DNA of 64,000 nt, taken from NCBI RefSeq assembly GCF_009759665.1, contig NZ_WQNE01000005.1, positions 245,807 through 309,806 of the forward strand. The letters run 5' to 3'. Both the position numbers and the translations under genes were made by a program. The stretch comes from Bradyrhizobium cajani (GTDB lineage: Bacteria; Pseudomonadota; Alphaproteobacteria; Rhizobiales; Xanthobacteraceae). Every line of letters begins with the position of its first letter. Position 1 is the first letter of the stretch. The notes beneath the pieces were generated by a model that saw only the letters and a list, made by a program, of their open reading frames with translations, did no database searches and was not told where the DNA came from. This document shows positions 1 through 8,727 of this stretch, piece after piece.

Positions 1-629
1 AGCTTGTCGGGAGCACAATTGTTGTTTGGCTTGCCGTCAACCCTGCCGCCGCGTCCCGCTGCGAAAGTGACGACAGCCTGAACTGATGATGGGTTGAGGC
101 TCGCAAGGGCAATCGATCCCCATCCACCGCCCGACTGCCCCACGATGACGACCCTGCCGGGCCGGACGATCTTCCTCTCGCTCATGTAGTCGATAACCCA
201 CTCATTCATATTGGCGATGGCAAGGCCGGGTCCCCGAAAGTTCGGGTTGTCGCAACTGCCGACATGAGCGAATACCGATCCGTAGAGCCCTCGATCCTTG
301 TCATCAAGGCTGCTAGCTCCATACCTCATGGGGGAGACGACGACATAGCCCCGGTTCGCGAACCACTGCGCTGCGGCCCGGTATTCGATTGCCGGAAACA
401 TTGACCGCTCTTGGGCTCCCAGCGCAATTCCATGGTTCATGATCACGAGGGGAAATGGTCCATTCCCCACCGGCCTTACTACGAAGGCAAGCATCGGCAA
501 CGGAAAGGGCAGCGCCCAGATTTCCTCTAGTATCTTTGGCGACGCGGCAACGTCTTCAGCAGCAGCCGGGGAAGGGACGGCCGGTAGACACGCCAGCAGG
601 ATCAGGGGAATTAGAAGGCGCTTTAGCAT
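1..629 (-). CDS. Exported alpha/beta hydrolase (dienelactone-hydrolase-like), 3' end outside window
   Basis: The reverse strand reads without a stop from an ATG at 629 to the window edge, giving about 209 residues of an incomplete protein. The N-terminus is a signal sequence (MLKRLLIPLILLAC) with a possible lipobox LLAC, so the product may be a lipoprotein or periplasmic. Further in are an oxyanion-region motif (MNHG) and a nucleophile elbow GQSGGG, which place it in the alpha/beta hydrolase fold. The catalytic Asp and His would lie beyond the window. A purine-rich AGCAGGAA precedes the ATG. It is divergent from the sensor/acyltransferase gene across a gap holding two FixK/FNR boxes. The substrate cannot be told; serine esterase or peptidase activity is the family expectation. 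Confidence 0.8.
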   Translation of the reverse strand, partial: MLKRLLIPLILLACLPAVPSPAAAEDVAASPKILEEIWALPFPLPMLAFVVRPVGNGPFPLVIMNHGIALGAQERSMFPAIEYRAAAQWFANRGYVVVSPMRYGASSLDDKDRGLYGSVFAHVGSCDNPNFRGPGLAIANMNEWVIDYMSERKIVRPGRVVIVGQSGGGWGSIALASLNPSSVQAVVTFAAGRGGRVDGKPNNNCAPDK

Positions 630-721
630 ATTCCTGCTCCGTTATCGGAGAGATTGCCCAAGCTGGCATGGCAAGCCTAATGGTCATTTGGGAGGCTAAG
701 GGCCTGCCCCCTGCTAGCCCT

Positions 722-735
722 TTGACCTAGATCAA
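722..735. promoter_or_regulatory. FixK/FNR-type binding site
   Basis: TTGACCTAGATCAA fits the TTGA-N6-TCAA consensus of FixK/FNR regulators. It lies 92 bp upstream of the hydrolase start at 629, a position compatible with activation of that reverse-strand gene. The gap 630-1111 shows no credible gene; its only clear contents are this site and the one at 897-910. Oxygen-responsive control is inferred from the motif alone. Confidence 0.7.
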
Positions 736-896
736 GCCTGAAGATCACCAATGGGACGACGCACACAGCCCGTTGATGGCCACTTGTGGCCCTTCGCGTC
801 AGCTTGCCGTTCGCGTAGTCGCGTCTGGAACTGGAAGTAAACCGGCCTCGTCGAGACCGGCTCAAAACCGACGGGAATGACGCGCCGCGGACCTCG

Positions 897-910
897 TTGA
901 TCTAGATCAA
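897..910. promoter_or_regulatory. Perfect palindromic FixK/FNR-type binding site
   Basis: TTGATCTAGATCAA is a perfect 14-bp inverted repeat matching the FixK2/FNR consensus. It sits about 200 bp upstream of the forward gene starting at 1112 and 268 bp upstream of the divergent hydrolase. Two such sites in one 480-bp divergent gap suggest microoxic or anaerobic control of one or both flanking genes. Confidence 0.75.
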
Positions 911-1111
911 CGTCCAGGACACGGCACATTCGCAACTATTAGCCAATATGAAACCCAGTGCGTGCGCTTGGTCGTGGATCCCTGTTCGGCGGAGATGTGC
1001 TGGGCCTGCTCGGTCGCAGAGGCTGCCGAGGAAATGCCCAAGGACACACGCTCCTAGGGAATCGCGACGAGACCGACCGGCAGCATCCTTGCCATGGAGG
1101 GCGCGCGGCGG

Positions 1112-3556
1112 ATGTTGACATTTCGCACTTCAATCACCGTAGCGGTAATGGCGTTTGTCGTCGCTCTAGCCGCGCTACTGATCGCTATTCAGGACCGCGC
1201 TCTTCGCTGGGCCACGCACGTCGCCGCGTCAGCCTACATGGACGCGACCAGCACGAAGGCCTTCGGGCGGCTTCAGACGGAGCTGACCGCTTTGACTTCG
1301 TTGGTGCATGTGCTGGCGACCAGCTCGAGTTTTGCTGATTCAAACGAGAGGACCGAGACAGGTCCTGCGATCCCACTGTTCAAGGCCGTACTGCAAGAGC
1401 TGCCTCAACTGGACAGCGTCTATGCCGGTTTCGAAAATGGCGCTTGGTTGCAGGTGCGGCGCATCAGCGAACTCAACGATGAACAGCACGAGAGGTTACG
1501 TACGGCCGCCGCCGCCAGCACCGCGATCAACTTGGTTCGTCCGACCCCCGATGGCGAGCTCCCCATGCGGCGCATCTTTGAAGATCGGCAGGGCAACGAA
1601 ATCGGACAAATTGATCTATGGAAATACGGATACGACGCGCGCAAGCGGGTTTGGTATCGCGAGACGATAAAAGCCGATCGATTGCAGATCTCAAAGCCCT
1701 ACCTGGCGTTTAGCACTGGCGCACCGGTGATCACAGTCAGCGCACCCTTGCGAGGCAAAGTGCCAGGCGTCCTTGCCGCCGATCTCAAGCTCGACACCTT
1801 CAGCGATTTCGTCCAGGCGCAGCGCCCCGGAGAGCATGGGATCGTCGTGATGTTCGATTCCACTGGCTCGCTCATAGCCCACCCCGATTTTGCAGAGCTC
1901 ATCGTCAATGCGCTGACACATCCATCCCAACCGCAGTTGCCAAACATCAAGGAGCTCAAGTCCGGTATCGTGGCGGCGGTCTTGCGGAGGTCGCAGGGGC
2001 GCGACCAGTACGAAGGAAGTATCCGTGACGACCAAGGGCGCGACTATCTGTTCAGGGTGGCGAAGTTCACTTTGGGCGAGCAGTACAGCGCCGGCATCAT
2101 GTTGCTCGCGGCCCAGGAAGACTTTGCCAAAGATGTGAGGAGGCTTCACTTCACCGGACTAATCCTGGCAACTGTTGCCAGCGCTGCCTTTCTTCCCGTC
2201 GTTTGGCTCTTTGGTAACGGAATGGCCCGGTCGTTGAAGAGGATAACGGCCGAGGCAGTCAAACTCCAGACGCTCGCCGAGCCCGACCCCGCGTCGGTCG
2301 CGTCACGGCGGGATATATACTTATTGCCCTCGGCGGGAGACGTGAACTCACAAAACGAGTCGAGGTGCACGATGACATCGATCTCGCGGACGCCAGTGCC
2401 TGCGGATGCTCAGGCGCCCCAAAAAGCAAAGGTGCGCAACGCTGCGCTCGATCGCACCCGCACCTTCCTCACGCTGGCGGTACTGCTGCATCACGCTGTC
2501 ATTCCATATACCTATTTCGGTCATACCGATCCGAAGTCGTGGATCGGCTTTGACATCATCGTGCTCGCCACGGACAGCTTCTTCATGGCGATGTTTTTCT
2601 TTCTCTCGGGCCTGTTTGTGTGGCCTGGACTCGCTCGCAAGGGACCGCTGGACTATCTGCGCGATCGCCTGATCCGGCTCGGCTTGCCCTTCGTGATTGG
2701 TGCCTTCACGATCATCCCGTTGGCCTACTACGCGATTGAACTGCGTCAGCATCCAGACGTCGGCTTCGCCGACTTCTGGTGGGAAACCATCACCGAAGGA
2801 CCTTGGCCGAGCGGTCCGATCTGGTTCCTCTGGGTGTTGCTTGCCTTCGACGTCATCGCAAGCCTGCTTTACAACCTCTCGCCGACATTTCTCGACCCGA
2901 TCAATCGCCTGTCGCTGCGCGGCCATGACCATCCGGCGCAGTTTTTCGCAGTCATGCTTGCCGTCACCGCCGTGCTCTACATCCCGGGTCGAGTTCACTT
3001 TGGAACATTCACTTGGTTCGAGTTCGGTCCATTCTCGGTCCAGCACGGACGTGTACTGCTGTATGCGACCTACTTCTTTTTTGGCGCGGGCATCGGCGCC
3101 AGGTACCTGGACCGCGGATTGCTGGCTTCCGATGGCCAGCTCGGAAAGCGCAGCCTGGCCTGGACGATTCCGGCGCTCGTTCCCTATTGCCTCATGTGGG
3201 TGCTGATCTACATCAAGCGCGAAATTCTGGGAAATCCGACCCCGCTGCCCCACTGGTATGAAGCCATCTATGGACTGTTCTTCGCGGCCTTCAGCGTGGC
3301 TATCATGTTTACGATCCTGGCCTATTTCCTGAGATTCAAGCAATCAGGCTGGAGCAGCCTCGATCCCTTGCAGCCGGCCGCTTTCGGCATGTTTTTGGTG
3401 CACTACCCGATTGTGCTTTGGCTCGTATATTGGATGTTCGACTTCGACGTCCCGGCGATTGCCAAGGGCCTGACCGCATTCGTGCTCACTGTCTTCCTGA
3501 GCTGGGGTGCGACTGAAGCGTTGCGAAGGATACCGGGCGCAGGCCACGTGCTCTAG
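1112..3556 (+). CDS. In-frame fusion: truncated Cache sensor of an adenylate cyclase joined to an acyltransferase-3/OpgC-like membrane protein
   Basis: The frame is open from 1094; I prefer the ATG at 1112 because a GGAGG lies 11 nt upstream and nothing comparable precedes 1094. Residues 1 to about 400 look like the input half of a membrane adenylate cyclase: an N-terminal membrane segment, a double-Cache-like extracellular region (KRVWYRET, PVITVSAPL, GVLAADL), a second membrane segment (LILATVASAAFLPVVWLFG) and the start of a HAMP-like helix (RSLKRITAEAVKLQ). The catalytic cyclase domain is missing. After a low-complexity junction (about 2300-2370) the frame continues into a polytopic acyltransferase-3 protein with its own ATG at 2372 (MTSISRTPV) behind a CGAGG. 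That family transfers acyl groups, as OpgC/MdoC succinylates periplasmic glucans. The acyltransferase may be translated from 2372, leaving the sensor part as a remnant; a true fusion is possible. Confidence 0.75.
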   Translation: MLTFRTSITVAVMAFVVALAALLIAIQDRALRWATHVAASAYMDATSTKAFGRLQTELTALTSLVHVLATSSSFADSNERTETGPAIPLFKAVLQELPQLDSVYAGFENGAWLQVRRISELNDEQHERLRTAAAASTAINLVRPTPDGELPMRRIFEDRQGNEIGQIDLWKYGYDARKRVWYRETIKADRLQISKPYLAFSTGAPVITVSAPLRGKVPGVLAADLKLDTFSDFVQAQRPGEHGIVVMFDSTGSLIAHPDFAELIVNALTHPSQPQLPNIKELKSGIVAAVLRRSQGRDQYEGSIRDDQGRDYLFRVAKFTLGEQYSAGIMLLAAQEDFAKDVRRLHFTGLILATVASAAFLPVVWLFGNGMARSLKRITAEAVKLQTLAEPDPASVASRRDIYLLPSAGDVNSQNESRCTMTSISRTPVPADAQAPQKAKVRNAALDRTRTFLTLAVLLHHAVIPYTYFGHTDPKSWIGFDIIVLATDSFFMAMFFFLSGLFVWPGLARKGPLDYLRDRLIRLGLPFVIGAFTIIPLAYYAIELRQHPDVGFADFWWETITEGPWPSGPIWFLWVLLAFDVIASLLYNLSPTFLDPINRLSLRGHDHPAQFFAVMLAVTAVLYIPGRVHFGTFTWFEFGPFSVQHGRVLLYATYFFFGAGIGARYLDRGLLASDGQLGKRSLAWTIPALVPYCLMWVLIYIKREILGNPTPLPHWYEAIYGLFFAAFSVAIMFTILAYFLRFKQSGWSSLDPLQPAAFGMFLVHYPIVLWLVYWMFDFDVPAIAKGLTAFVLTVFLSWGATEALRRIPGAGHVL

Positions 3557-3598
3557 GGTTGTATCAGATCAACTGCGTGGGGATGGATTCAAGTAGCC

Positions 3599-3745
3599 AT
3601 GACGAAGAATATCGTAGCCGGACTCGTCCTGCTGGGTTTTATGACCATTGGCGTGCTCGCCTTCGCCCAGAAGCATGATGTGTGTTTGCACGGACGCCTG
3701 GTCAAGAACTTCAAACCCTGCGGATCAGTCAGCGCTTCAACATAG
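3599..3745 (+). CDS. Small secreted peptide (48 residues), hypothetical
   Basis: An ATG at 3599 opens a 48-residue frame made almost entirely of a signal peptide: MTKN, a hydrophobic core (IVAGLVLLGFMTIGVLAFA) and a plausible cleavage site after AFA. About 25 mature residues follow, with two cysteines (HDVCLHG and KPCGS) that could form a disulphide. A GGGGATGGA lies 10-20 nt upstream. It follows the acyltransferase by 42 bp on the same strand and may be co-transcribed. A degenerate FixK-like half-palindrome (TTGTATCAGATCAA, 3559-3572) precedes it. From 3746 to 3951 nothing else is visible. No function can be assigned. Confidence 0.5.
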   Translation: MTKNIVAGLVLLGFMTIGVLAFAQKHDVCLHGRLVKNFKPCGSVSAST

Positions 3746-3951
3746 CACCTTCGATAGTTGGGCGAACGTAGCGCCAGACAGGTTGCTTCCGGCCCGTAAC
3801 GGCGCTTTAGCGGCCAATTCAGCAGCCGGTGCCGGGACCGTCGTCGCTTGCCGTGACGCAAAAACGAAGCGCCAAGCGGTCAAGGCACTCCCGTGTCGAT
3901 GGAGCAGCCGTCCACTGCATCAAAATGGACATCGATCTTGCTGGCTGCCCG

Positions 3952-5253
3952 TCAATCCTTGCGCAGGCCCTTTCCCATCGCTTCGTAGATCATCGTTTTC
4001 AAGTTCAGCTGGATCCGTCCGCCCTGTGTGGGCGACATCACCATGAAGACTCCAAGCATGTCGTCCACGGGGTCGACGAAATAGAAGCTGCCGCCGGCGC
4101 CGTCCCAACGGTATTCGCCGAGTGGCCAGCTCGTACCAGGAGGTGACGAGGTGCGGACGGCAAAGCCAAGACCGAAGCCACTGGTGGGTCCGGGAAAATA
4201 GAAGAGATCATGAATGATACCGGTCTCCGGCCCAATCTGATCCGACGTCATCAGCGCGACGGTCTCACGCTTGAGGTATCGCTTGCCATCCAGTTCACCT
4301 CCATTGAGCAGCATTTGCAGGAAGCGGGCGTAGTCCCTTGTCGTGGAGGCCAAGCCCGCTCCGCCGGACTCCCAGCGCCGCGGCAATGTAGGATCCCTGA
4401 TGCCGGCGACCCGGGATCGATCAACAGGAAATCCCTTCGCAATCAGCGGAAGTTTCGCTGTATCCGAAATGTAATACGCGGTATCGGACATGCCGAGCGG
4501 ATCGAACAACCTCTGCTTTTCGAACTGGTACAGCGTTTGCGCCGAGACTACCTCGACGACCCGACCGAGCACGTCGGTTGAATGACTGTAGTTCCAGTGC
4601 GTTCCGGGCTGATCGTCAAGCGGCAGCGCTGCGATTCGATCGGCAAAGTCGGCATTATCGAAATCCCCGGCGTACAATCGAGGATTTGCATAGAGTTTCT
4701 GCACCTGGGTCCGACCGAGGAAGCCGTAGGTGATGCCCGACGTGTGCCGCAATAGGTCCCTGATCGTAATCGGGCGCTTCAACGGCTCGAGCTTGAGCGG
4801 ATACTCTCCGGCCTCATCGGAAACATCGACACCGACTTTGGTCTCCGCAAAGGAATGAATGTATTTCGACACGGGATCATCGAGAGCGAGCTTGCCCTCG
4901 TCCACCAGCATCATCGCCGCAACCGACGTAACCGCCTTCGACATGGAATAGATCTGGAAAATTGCGTCGGGAGTCATCGGCAGCCCCGTGTCGGGGTCCC
5001 GCACGCCGAAACATTCGAAATGGACCGGCTGGCCGTGCTGTTGGATCAGCAGGATGGCTCCCGGAATCTTACCGGTCGCGATCTCATTGCGGATAGTGTC
5101 GTCAATTCGCTTCAGGGCCGCGGGTGAAAGAGTTCCTACCGCCGGCGTTCGGGCTTCGGCGCGTAGTTCAAACGCCCATCCGACGATCAAAGAAATTACC
5201 AACGCTGCTGCGGCAAGGCAGCGCAGTGCGGTTTTTTCAGTTCGAAAGTGCAT
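3952..5253 (-). CDS. Exported serine hydrolase, beta-lactamase/penicillin-binding fold
   Basis: 433 residues starting with a cationic stretch and hydrophobic segment (LAAAALVISLIVGWAF), so secreted or membrane-anchored to the periplasm. The beta-lactamase family signature S-x-x-K is present as SMSK at residues 103-106 (IYSMSKAVTS). A second motif Y-x-N is replaced by YSH (HWNYSHSTDVLG), common in the esterase and DD-peptidase-like branch. A Gly-rich stretch (WDGAGGSF) takes the place of KTG. The RDLLRHTSG block typical of this branch is also clear. Such enzymes are esterases, D-amino-acid amidases or carboxypeptidase-like hydrolases rather than true beta-lactamases. It is divergent from the GH17 gene across a 354-bp gap containing a FixK/FNR box. 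Confidence 0.88.
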   Translation of the reverse strand: MHFRTEKTALRCLAAAALVISLIVGWAFELRAEARTPAVGTLSPAALKRIDDTIRNEIATGKIPGAILLIQQHGQPVHFECFGVRDPDTGLPMTPDAIFQIYSMSKAVTSVAAMMLVDEGKLALDDPVSKYIHSFAETKVGVDVSDEAGEYPLKLEPLKRPITIRDLLRHTSGITYGFLGRTQVQKLYANPRLYAGDFDNADFADRIAALPLDDQPGTHWNYSHSTDVLGRVVEVVSAQTLYQFEKQRLFDPLGMSDTAYYISDTAKLPLIAKGFPVDRSRVAGIRDPTLPRRWESGGAGLASTTRDYARFLQMLLNGGELDGKRYLKRETVALMTSDQIGPETGIIHDLFYFPGPTSGFGLGFAVRTSSPPGTSWPLGEYRWDGAGGSFYFVDPVDDMLGVFMVMSPTQGGRIQLNLKTMIYEAMGKGLRKD

Positions 5254-5488
5254 AGTCGGGCGGCTTGAGGGTCCACAGAATGTTCGGGCGGTCCGCAGGC
5301 GTCCGACGGGCCTCCGGAGCGACGGCTTGCCTCGACCTTCTCACGACCGGAATGCTCGTGCAAGGCGCGCGCGTCGTGGCGATCCTCGCTGCGGCCCGGG
5401 ACTACGTCGCAAGCAGCCTCGAGGCAGGACGGACGCATGATGCTTCCGGGCAGCTCACGATCGTGTCATTCTTGGCGAGGCCTGGAGG

Positions 5489-5502
5489 TTGATCTGGATC
5501 AA
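5489..5502. promoter_or_regulatory. FixK/FNR-type binding site
   Basis: TTGATCTGGATCAA differs from a perfect palindrome at one central position and matches TTGA-N6-TCAA. Its centre is about 112 bp upstream of the proposed GH17 start at 5608 and 242 bp upstream of the divergent serine hydrolase start at 5253. The gap 5254-5607 contains no other recognisable feature. The location favours control of the glucan gene. Confidence 0.72.
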
Positions 5503-5607
5503 CGAGCTTGCAACAATCTCGCGAAAATTGTGAGCCGATCCGGGAGCGCCGAACAAGCTCAATCTATTGATCCTCTTGCTTTCTCTGCAATCACAGGGGC
5601 GCTCTTG

Positions 5608-7359
5608 ATGCGCGATGGGATGAGCCCGCCAGCGAGCGAGACAACACATGCTACGTGTGATCACGCGATCCATCATCGACAAACAAGAAAGGTCATCGAC
5701 GAGCCGGACTCGCGCGTTAACGGGGCCCAGCATGCCACTTCTGCCGGCAGGACACCGGTTTCTCACCGCACACCGCTAACGCTTCTGCTGATATCCTTAG
5801 GCGCCATCGCCGCAGTCTGGTGGTGGCTGGGGATCCCGGTCGACCTGGTACGCGCACCGATCGATCCGAACGACAAAGTTCAGTGCATATCATACGCTCC
5901 CTTCCGCAACCATCAGACGTCACTTTCGTCGGCGACGCGGGTGTCGCGGGAACAGATTGCAGAAGATCTCGCCGAGCTTGCGAGGATATCCGACTGCATC
6001 CGTACCTATGCGAACGATCTTGGGCTTGATCAAATCCCCGAGCTTGCGGCCAAGGCGGGACTGAAGGTCATTCAGGGCATTTTTCTTGATAAGGACCGGC
6101 AGAAGAATTTGACGCAGATATCCACGGGGGTGCGTCTCGCCAAAGAATATCCGGGAACCATCATCGCGCTTGTGGTCGGCAGCGAGACCTTGTTGCGTCA
6201 TGACATAACAGTTTCCGACCTCGCCGCTACGATCCGCTCGGTGAAGGCGCAGGTCTCTGTCCCCGTTACCTATGCCGATGTCTGGGAATTCTGGCTGAGC
6301 AATCGCGAACTTTACGGCGTTGTCGATTTCGTCACGATTCATATCCTGCCATATTGGGAAAATGTTCCGATCCCGGCGGAGCTTGCCGCCGCGCACGTTG
6401 ACACGATCCGCCGGCAGATTGCATCGGCTTTTCCGGGTAAAGAAATTTTTATCGGAGAAATAGGTTGGCCAAGTGAGGGGCGGATGCGCGAATCGGCGTT
6501 GCCGTCGCGCGTCAATCAGGCCCGCGTGGTCTCGGAGATCCTCGACATCGCCCGACGCGAGAATTTCCGCGTCAACGTGTTCGAGGCCTATGATGAATCG
6601 TGGAAACGAGAAATCGAGGGCACGATCGGTGGATACTGGGGTCTGTTCGATTCCGTGCAGCGCACGCTGAAATATCCTCCCGGAGTCCCCATCAGCAATT
6701 TTCCGCTGTGGAAACTGCAGATGTGCAGCGGAATGGCACTGTCAGTCCTGGTGTTCGGCGTGGCATGGCTGACCCTGCGGCGCAAGGGCAGGGAGCCCGG
6801 AGCGGCCCCATGGTTTGCGGTAGCATTATCGGCGACCACGGCTGGAATCCTGTTTGGGGTTGCCGCCCAAAAGATGTTCCATGAAAGTTACGGAGCAGGT
6901 GGTTGGCTTCTGTGGGGCTCGTTTCTGGCGGCGGCCGTTGCCTCGCCGGTGTTTGGCGCGAACGCCCTGATGTCGGGCCGCGTATCACCCAGTTTCCTGG
7001 AATTGCTGGGTCCCTCGGAGCACCGGACCCAATCGATGCTGGCGACCGGGAACGGGTTAGTCCGGATCGCAACCGCGGTGATCGGCACGGCCACAGCACT
7101 CGGCTTGGTTTTTGATCCGCGCTTTATTGATTTTCCTTTCGCGCCTCTCACGATGGCGACGGTGCCTTTTGCGGCTGTGACGCTGCTCAATCCGGCTACG
7201 AAAGGTATCCGCCCTGTGGCGGAATCGATATTTGTCGGCGTGCTTATTGTGTCAGCGATCTACATAGGGTTCAACGAAGGACCGGCCAACTGGCAGTCGC
7301 TATGGACCTGCGCTGCCTATGCACTGCTTGCGGTTACTCTCTGGCGGACGCGTGCCTGA
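5608..7359 (+). CDS. Membrane-bound glycoside hydrolase family 17 protein (beta-glucan synthase/transglycosylase-like)
   Basis: The frame is open from 5437, but that start would place the FixK box inside the gene. The ATG at 5608 has AGGGG 8 nt upstream and is preferred (583 residues). After a cytoplasmic tail and a membrane segment (LTLLLISLGAIAAVWWWLG) comes a GH17 barrel of about 290 residues starting at CISYAPFRN. It carries the two expected acidic signatures, VVGSETLLR (acid/base Glu) and IGEIGWPSEG (nucleophile Glu). The last 200 residues form about six membrane helices. Related rhizobial proteins are often annotated beta-(1-6)-glucan synthases, and GH17 domains occur in NdvB-type cyclic glucan enzymes. 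A role in remodelling periplasmic beta-glucan is inferred. Convergent with the ABC operon end at 7419. Confidence 0.85.
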   Translation: MRDGMSPPASETTHATCDHAIHHRQTRKVIDEPDSRVNGAQHATSAGRTPVSHRTPLTLLLISLGAIAAVWWWLGIPVDLVRAPIDPNDKVQCISYAPFRNHQTSLSSATRVSREQIAEDLAELARISDCIRTYANDLGLDQIPELAAKAGLKVIQGIFLDKDRQKNLTQISTGVRLAKEYPGTIIALVVGSETLLRHDITVSDLAATIRSVKAQVSVPVTYADVWEFWLSNRELYGVVDFVTIHILPYWENVPIPAELAAAHVDTIRRQIASAFPGKEIFIGEIGWPSEGRMRESALPSRVNQARVVSEILDIARRENFRVNVFEAYDESWKREIEGTIGGYWGLFDSVQRTLKYPPGVPISNFPLWKLQMCSGMALSVLVFGVAWLTLRRKGREPGAAPWFAVALSATTAGILFGVAAQKMFHESYGAGGWLLWGSFLAAAVASPVFGANALMSGRVSPSFLELLGPSEHRTQSMLATGNGLVRIATAVIGTATALGLVFDPRFIDFPFAPLTMATVPFAAVTLLNPATKGIRPVAESIFVGVLIVSAIYIGFNEGPANWQSLWTCAAYALLAVTLWRTRA

Positions 7360-7418
7360 GAACGACGAGACGGTCAGCAGGAAAGCGGATCACCATTGCT
7401 TGCCTGACATACTCAACT

Positions 7419-8711
7419 CTAGCCGCTGCATTTGGGCATGAGGCTGTTTACGTCCCGCACCAGACTGGGCATCACCTCCTCAGCCGAATGTTTGCCCGTC
7501 ACCAGGCTCTCGGTGTGGTTCTTGATCACCTCGATGATCTTCAGGGAATTCCCACCCGGAAATGAGGCCCAGTCCGTCAGTACCGGCAGTTGCTGAATGC
7601 TGGTCGTGTGATTGGGGTTCTTGGCATAGAACGAGCCGAGAAGATCTGGTGATTTTACGGCGATCTCGTTGCCGGGCATGTAGCCGGTATAGTTCACCAT
7701 CAGCGTCTGGCCGCTCGGGCCGGTGACGAACTTCACGTACTCCCACGCAGCCTTCTGCCGCTCGGCATCCTTGGCGAAGACCATGGCGACATTGCCGCCC
7801 GCCGGCAGCTTGCCTTCCGGCGCTGACAGCGGAAACGCGACGGTCTTGAAATCGAAGCGGTTGCCGATCTGGCGGTCCGCCGCAGCGACGTAGGATGTGG
7901 AATCGACGAGGATGGCGATACTGCCCGCGACGAACGACTGACGCGCCTGGCTGATACCGAAGTTGGGCATTCCTGATTTGCCAAAAGACTCGAGGGTTTT
8001 GAGTGCCCATAGGCCGGCATTGTCATTGAACGCCACCGTGCAGCCGTCGGCTTTCAGCATATGCCCGCCGCGGCTGGTGACGAGGGACTGCAGCAGCCAG
8101 TTTCCGGTTTGGTCCCATTGGTAGTAGAATCCGGTCACGCCGGCTCCAGCGCTCGTCTGAATTTTCTGACCTGCGGCGATAAGCTCGGGCCAGCTTCTTG
8201 GCAGATCGGCAGGATCGAGGCCCGCCTTCTTCACGAGGTCGGCGTTCACGTAGAGCACCGGAGTCGAGACCGCGAAGGGGAGGCCATAGAGCTTGCCCTT
8301 CCATCGGCCGAGCGTCGCGAGCGTGGGGTAGTAGCCAAGCTTGTCGAGACCACCATCCGCCGCCACGAAGGCATCAACCGGCGCGCCGAGGCCGCGATCC
8401 ACGAACAAGCTGATCTGGTTGATGCCATTGAAGGCAACATCCGGCAGGCGACCGGTGATTTGATCGCGCAGGATCTGCTGGGCCGCTTCTTCGTATCCGG
8501 CCACTGGATTGCGAAACTTCACCTTGATGTCGGGATGGGTCTCGGTGAAGCGCTTGGCCAGCTCTTGCTGAAGGGTATTGAAGGTCCCGGGCGTGGTATA
8601 AAGCACGTCGAGCGTTATCTCCTCGGCATGGGCGGGCGTAACCGCGAAAGCCGCCACGAATGCGGCGCCGACAACTCTCAACACGCGGCGCGGCAGCAGT
8701 TCGTCGAGCAT
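7419..8711 (-). CDS. ABC transporter substrate-binding protein (UgpB/family 1 type)
   Basis: 430 residues with a signal peptide (RVVGAAFVAAFAVTPAHAEE, cleavage after AHA) and an extracellular solute-binding family 1 architecture: an N-terminal lobe (ITLDVLYTTPGTFNTLQ, FNGINQISLFVDRGLG) and conserved aromatic and hinge patches (YGLPFAVSTPVLYVN, GFYYQWDQTGNWLLQSL). Family members bind sugars, sugar phosphates or glycerol-3-phosphate in the periplasm. It is the last gene of the five-gene operon, 16 bp after the second permease, with AGGGAG 5 nt before its ATG. The operon's phosphodiesterase suggests a phospho-ester or sugar-phosphate ligand, but binding residues do not allow a firm call. Confidence 0.9.
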   Translation of the reverse strand: MLDELLPRRVLRVVGAAFVAAFAVTPAHAEEITLDVLYTTPGTFNTLQQELAKRFTETHPDIKVKFRNPVAGYEEAAQQILRDQITGRLPDVAFNGINQISLFVDRGLGAPVDAFVAADGGLDKLGYYPTLATLGRWKGKLYGLPFAVSTPVLYVNADLVKKAGLDPADLPRSWPELIAAGQKIQTSAGAGVTGFYYQWDQTGNWLLQSLVTSRGGHMLKADGCTVAFNDNAGLWALKTLESFGKSGMPNFGISQARQSFVAGSIAILVDSTSYVAAADRQIGNRFDFKTVAFPLSAPEGKLPAGGNVAMVFAKDAERQKAAWEYVKFVTGPSGQTLMVNYTGYMPGNEIAVKSPDLLGSFYAKNPNHTTSIQQLPVLTDWASFPGGNSLKIIEVIKNHTESLVTGKHSAEEVMPSLVRDVNSLMPKCSG

Positions 8712-8727
8712 GACAATCTCCCTTGGG

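Noticed and set aside
2348..3343. 331-codon frame antisense to the acyltransferase
   Set aside because: Polar, compositionally biased product with no motif; the forward strand encodes clear membrane helices.
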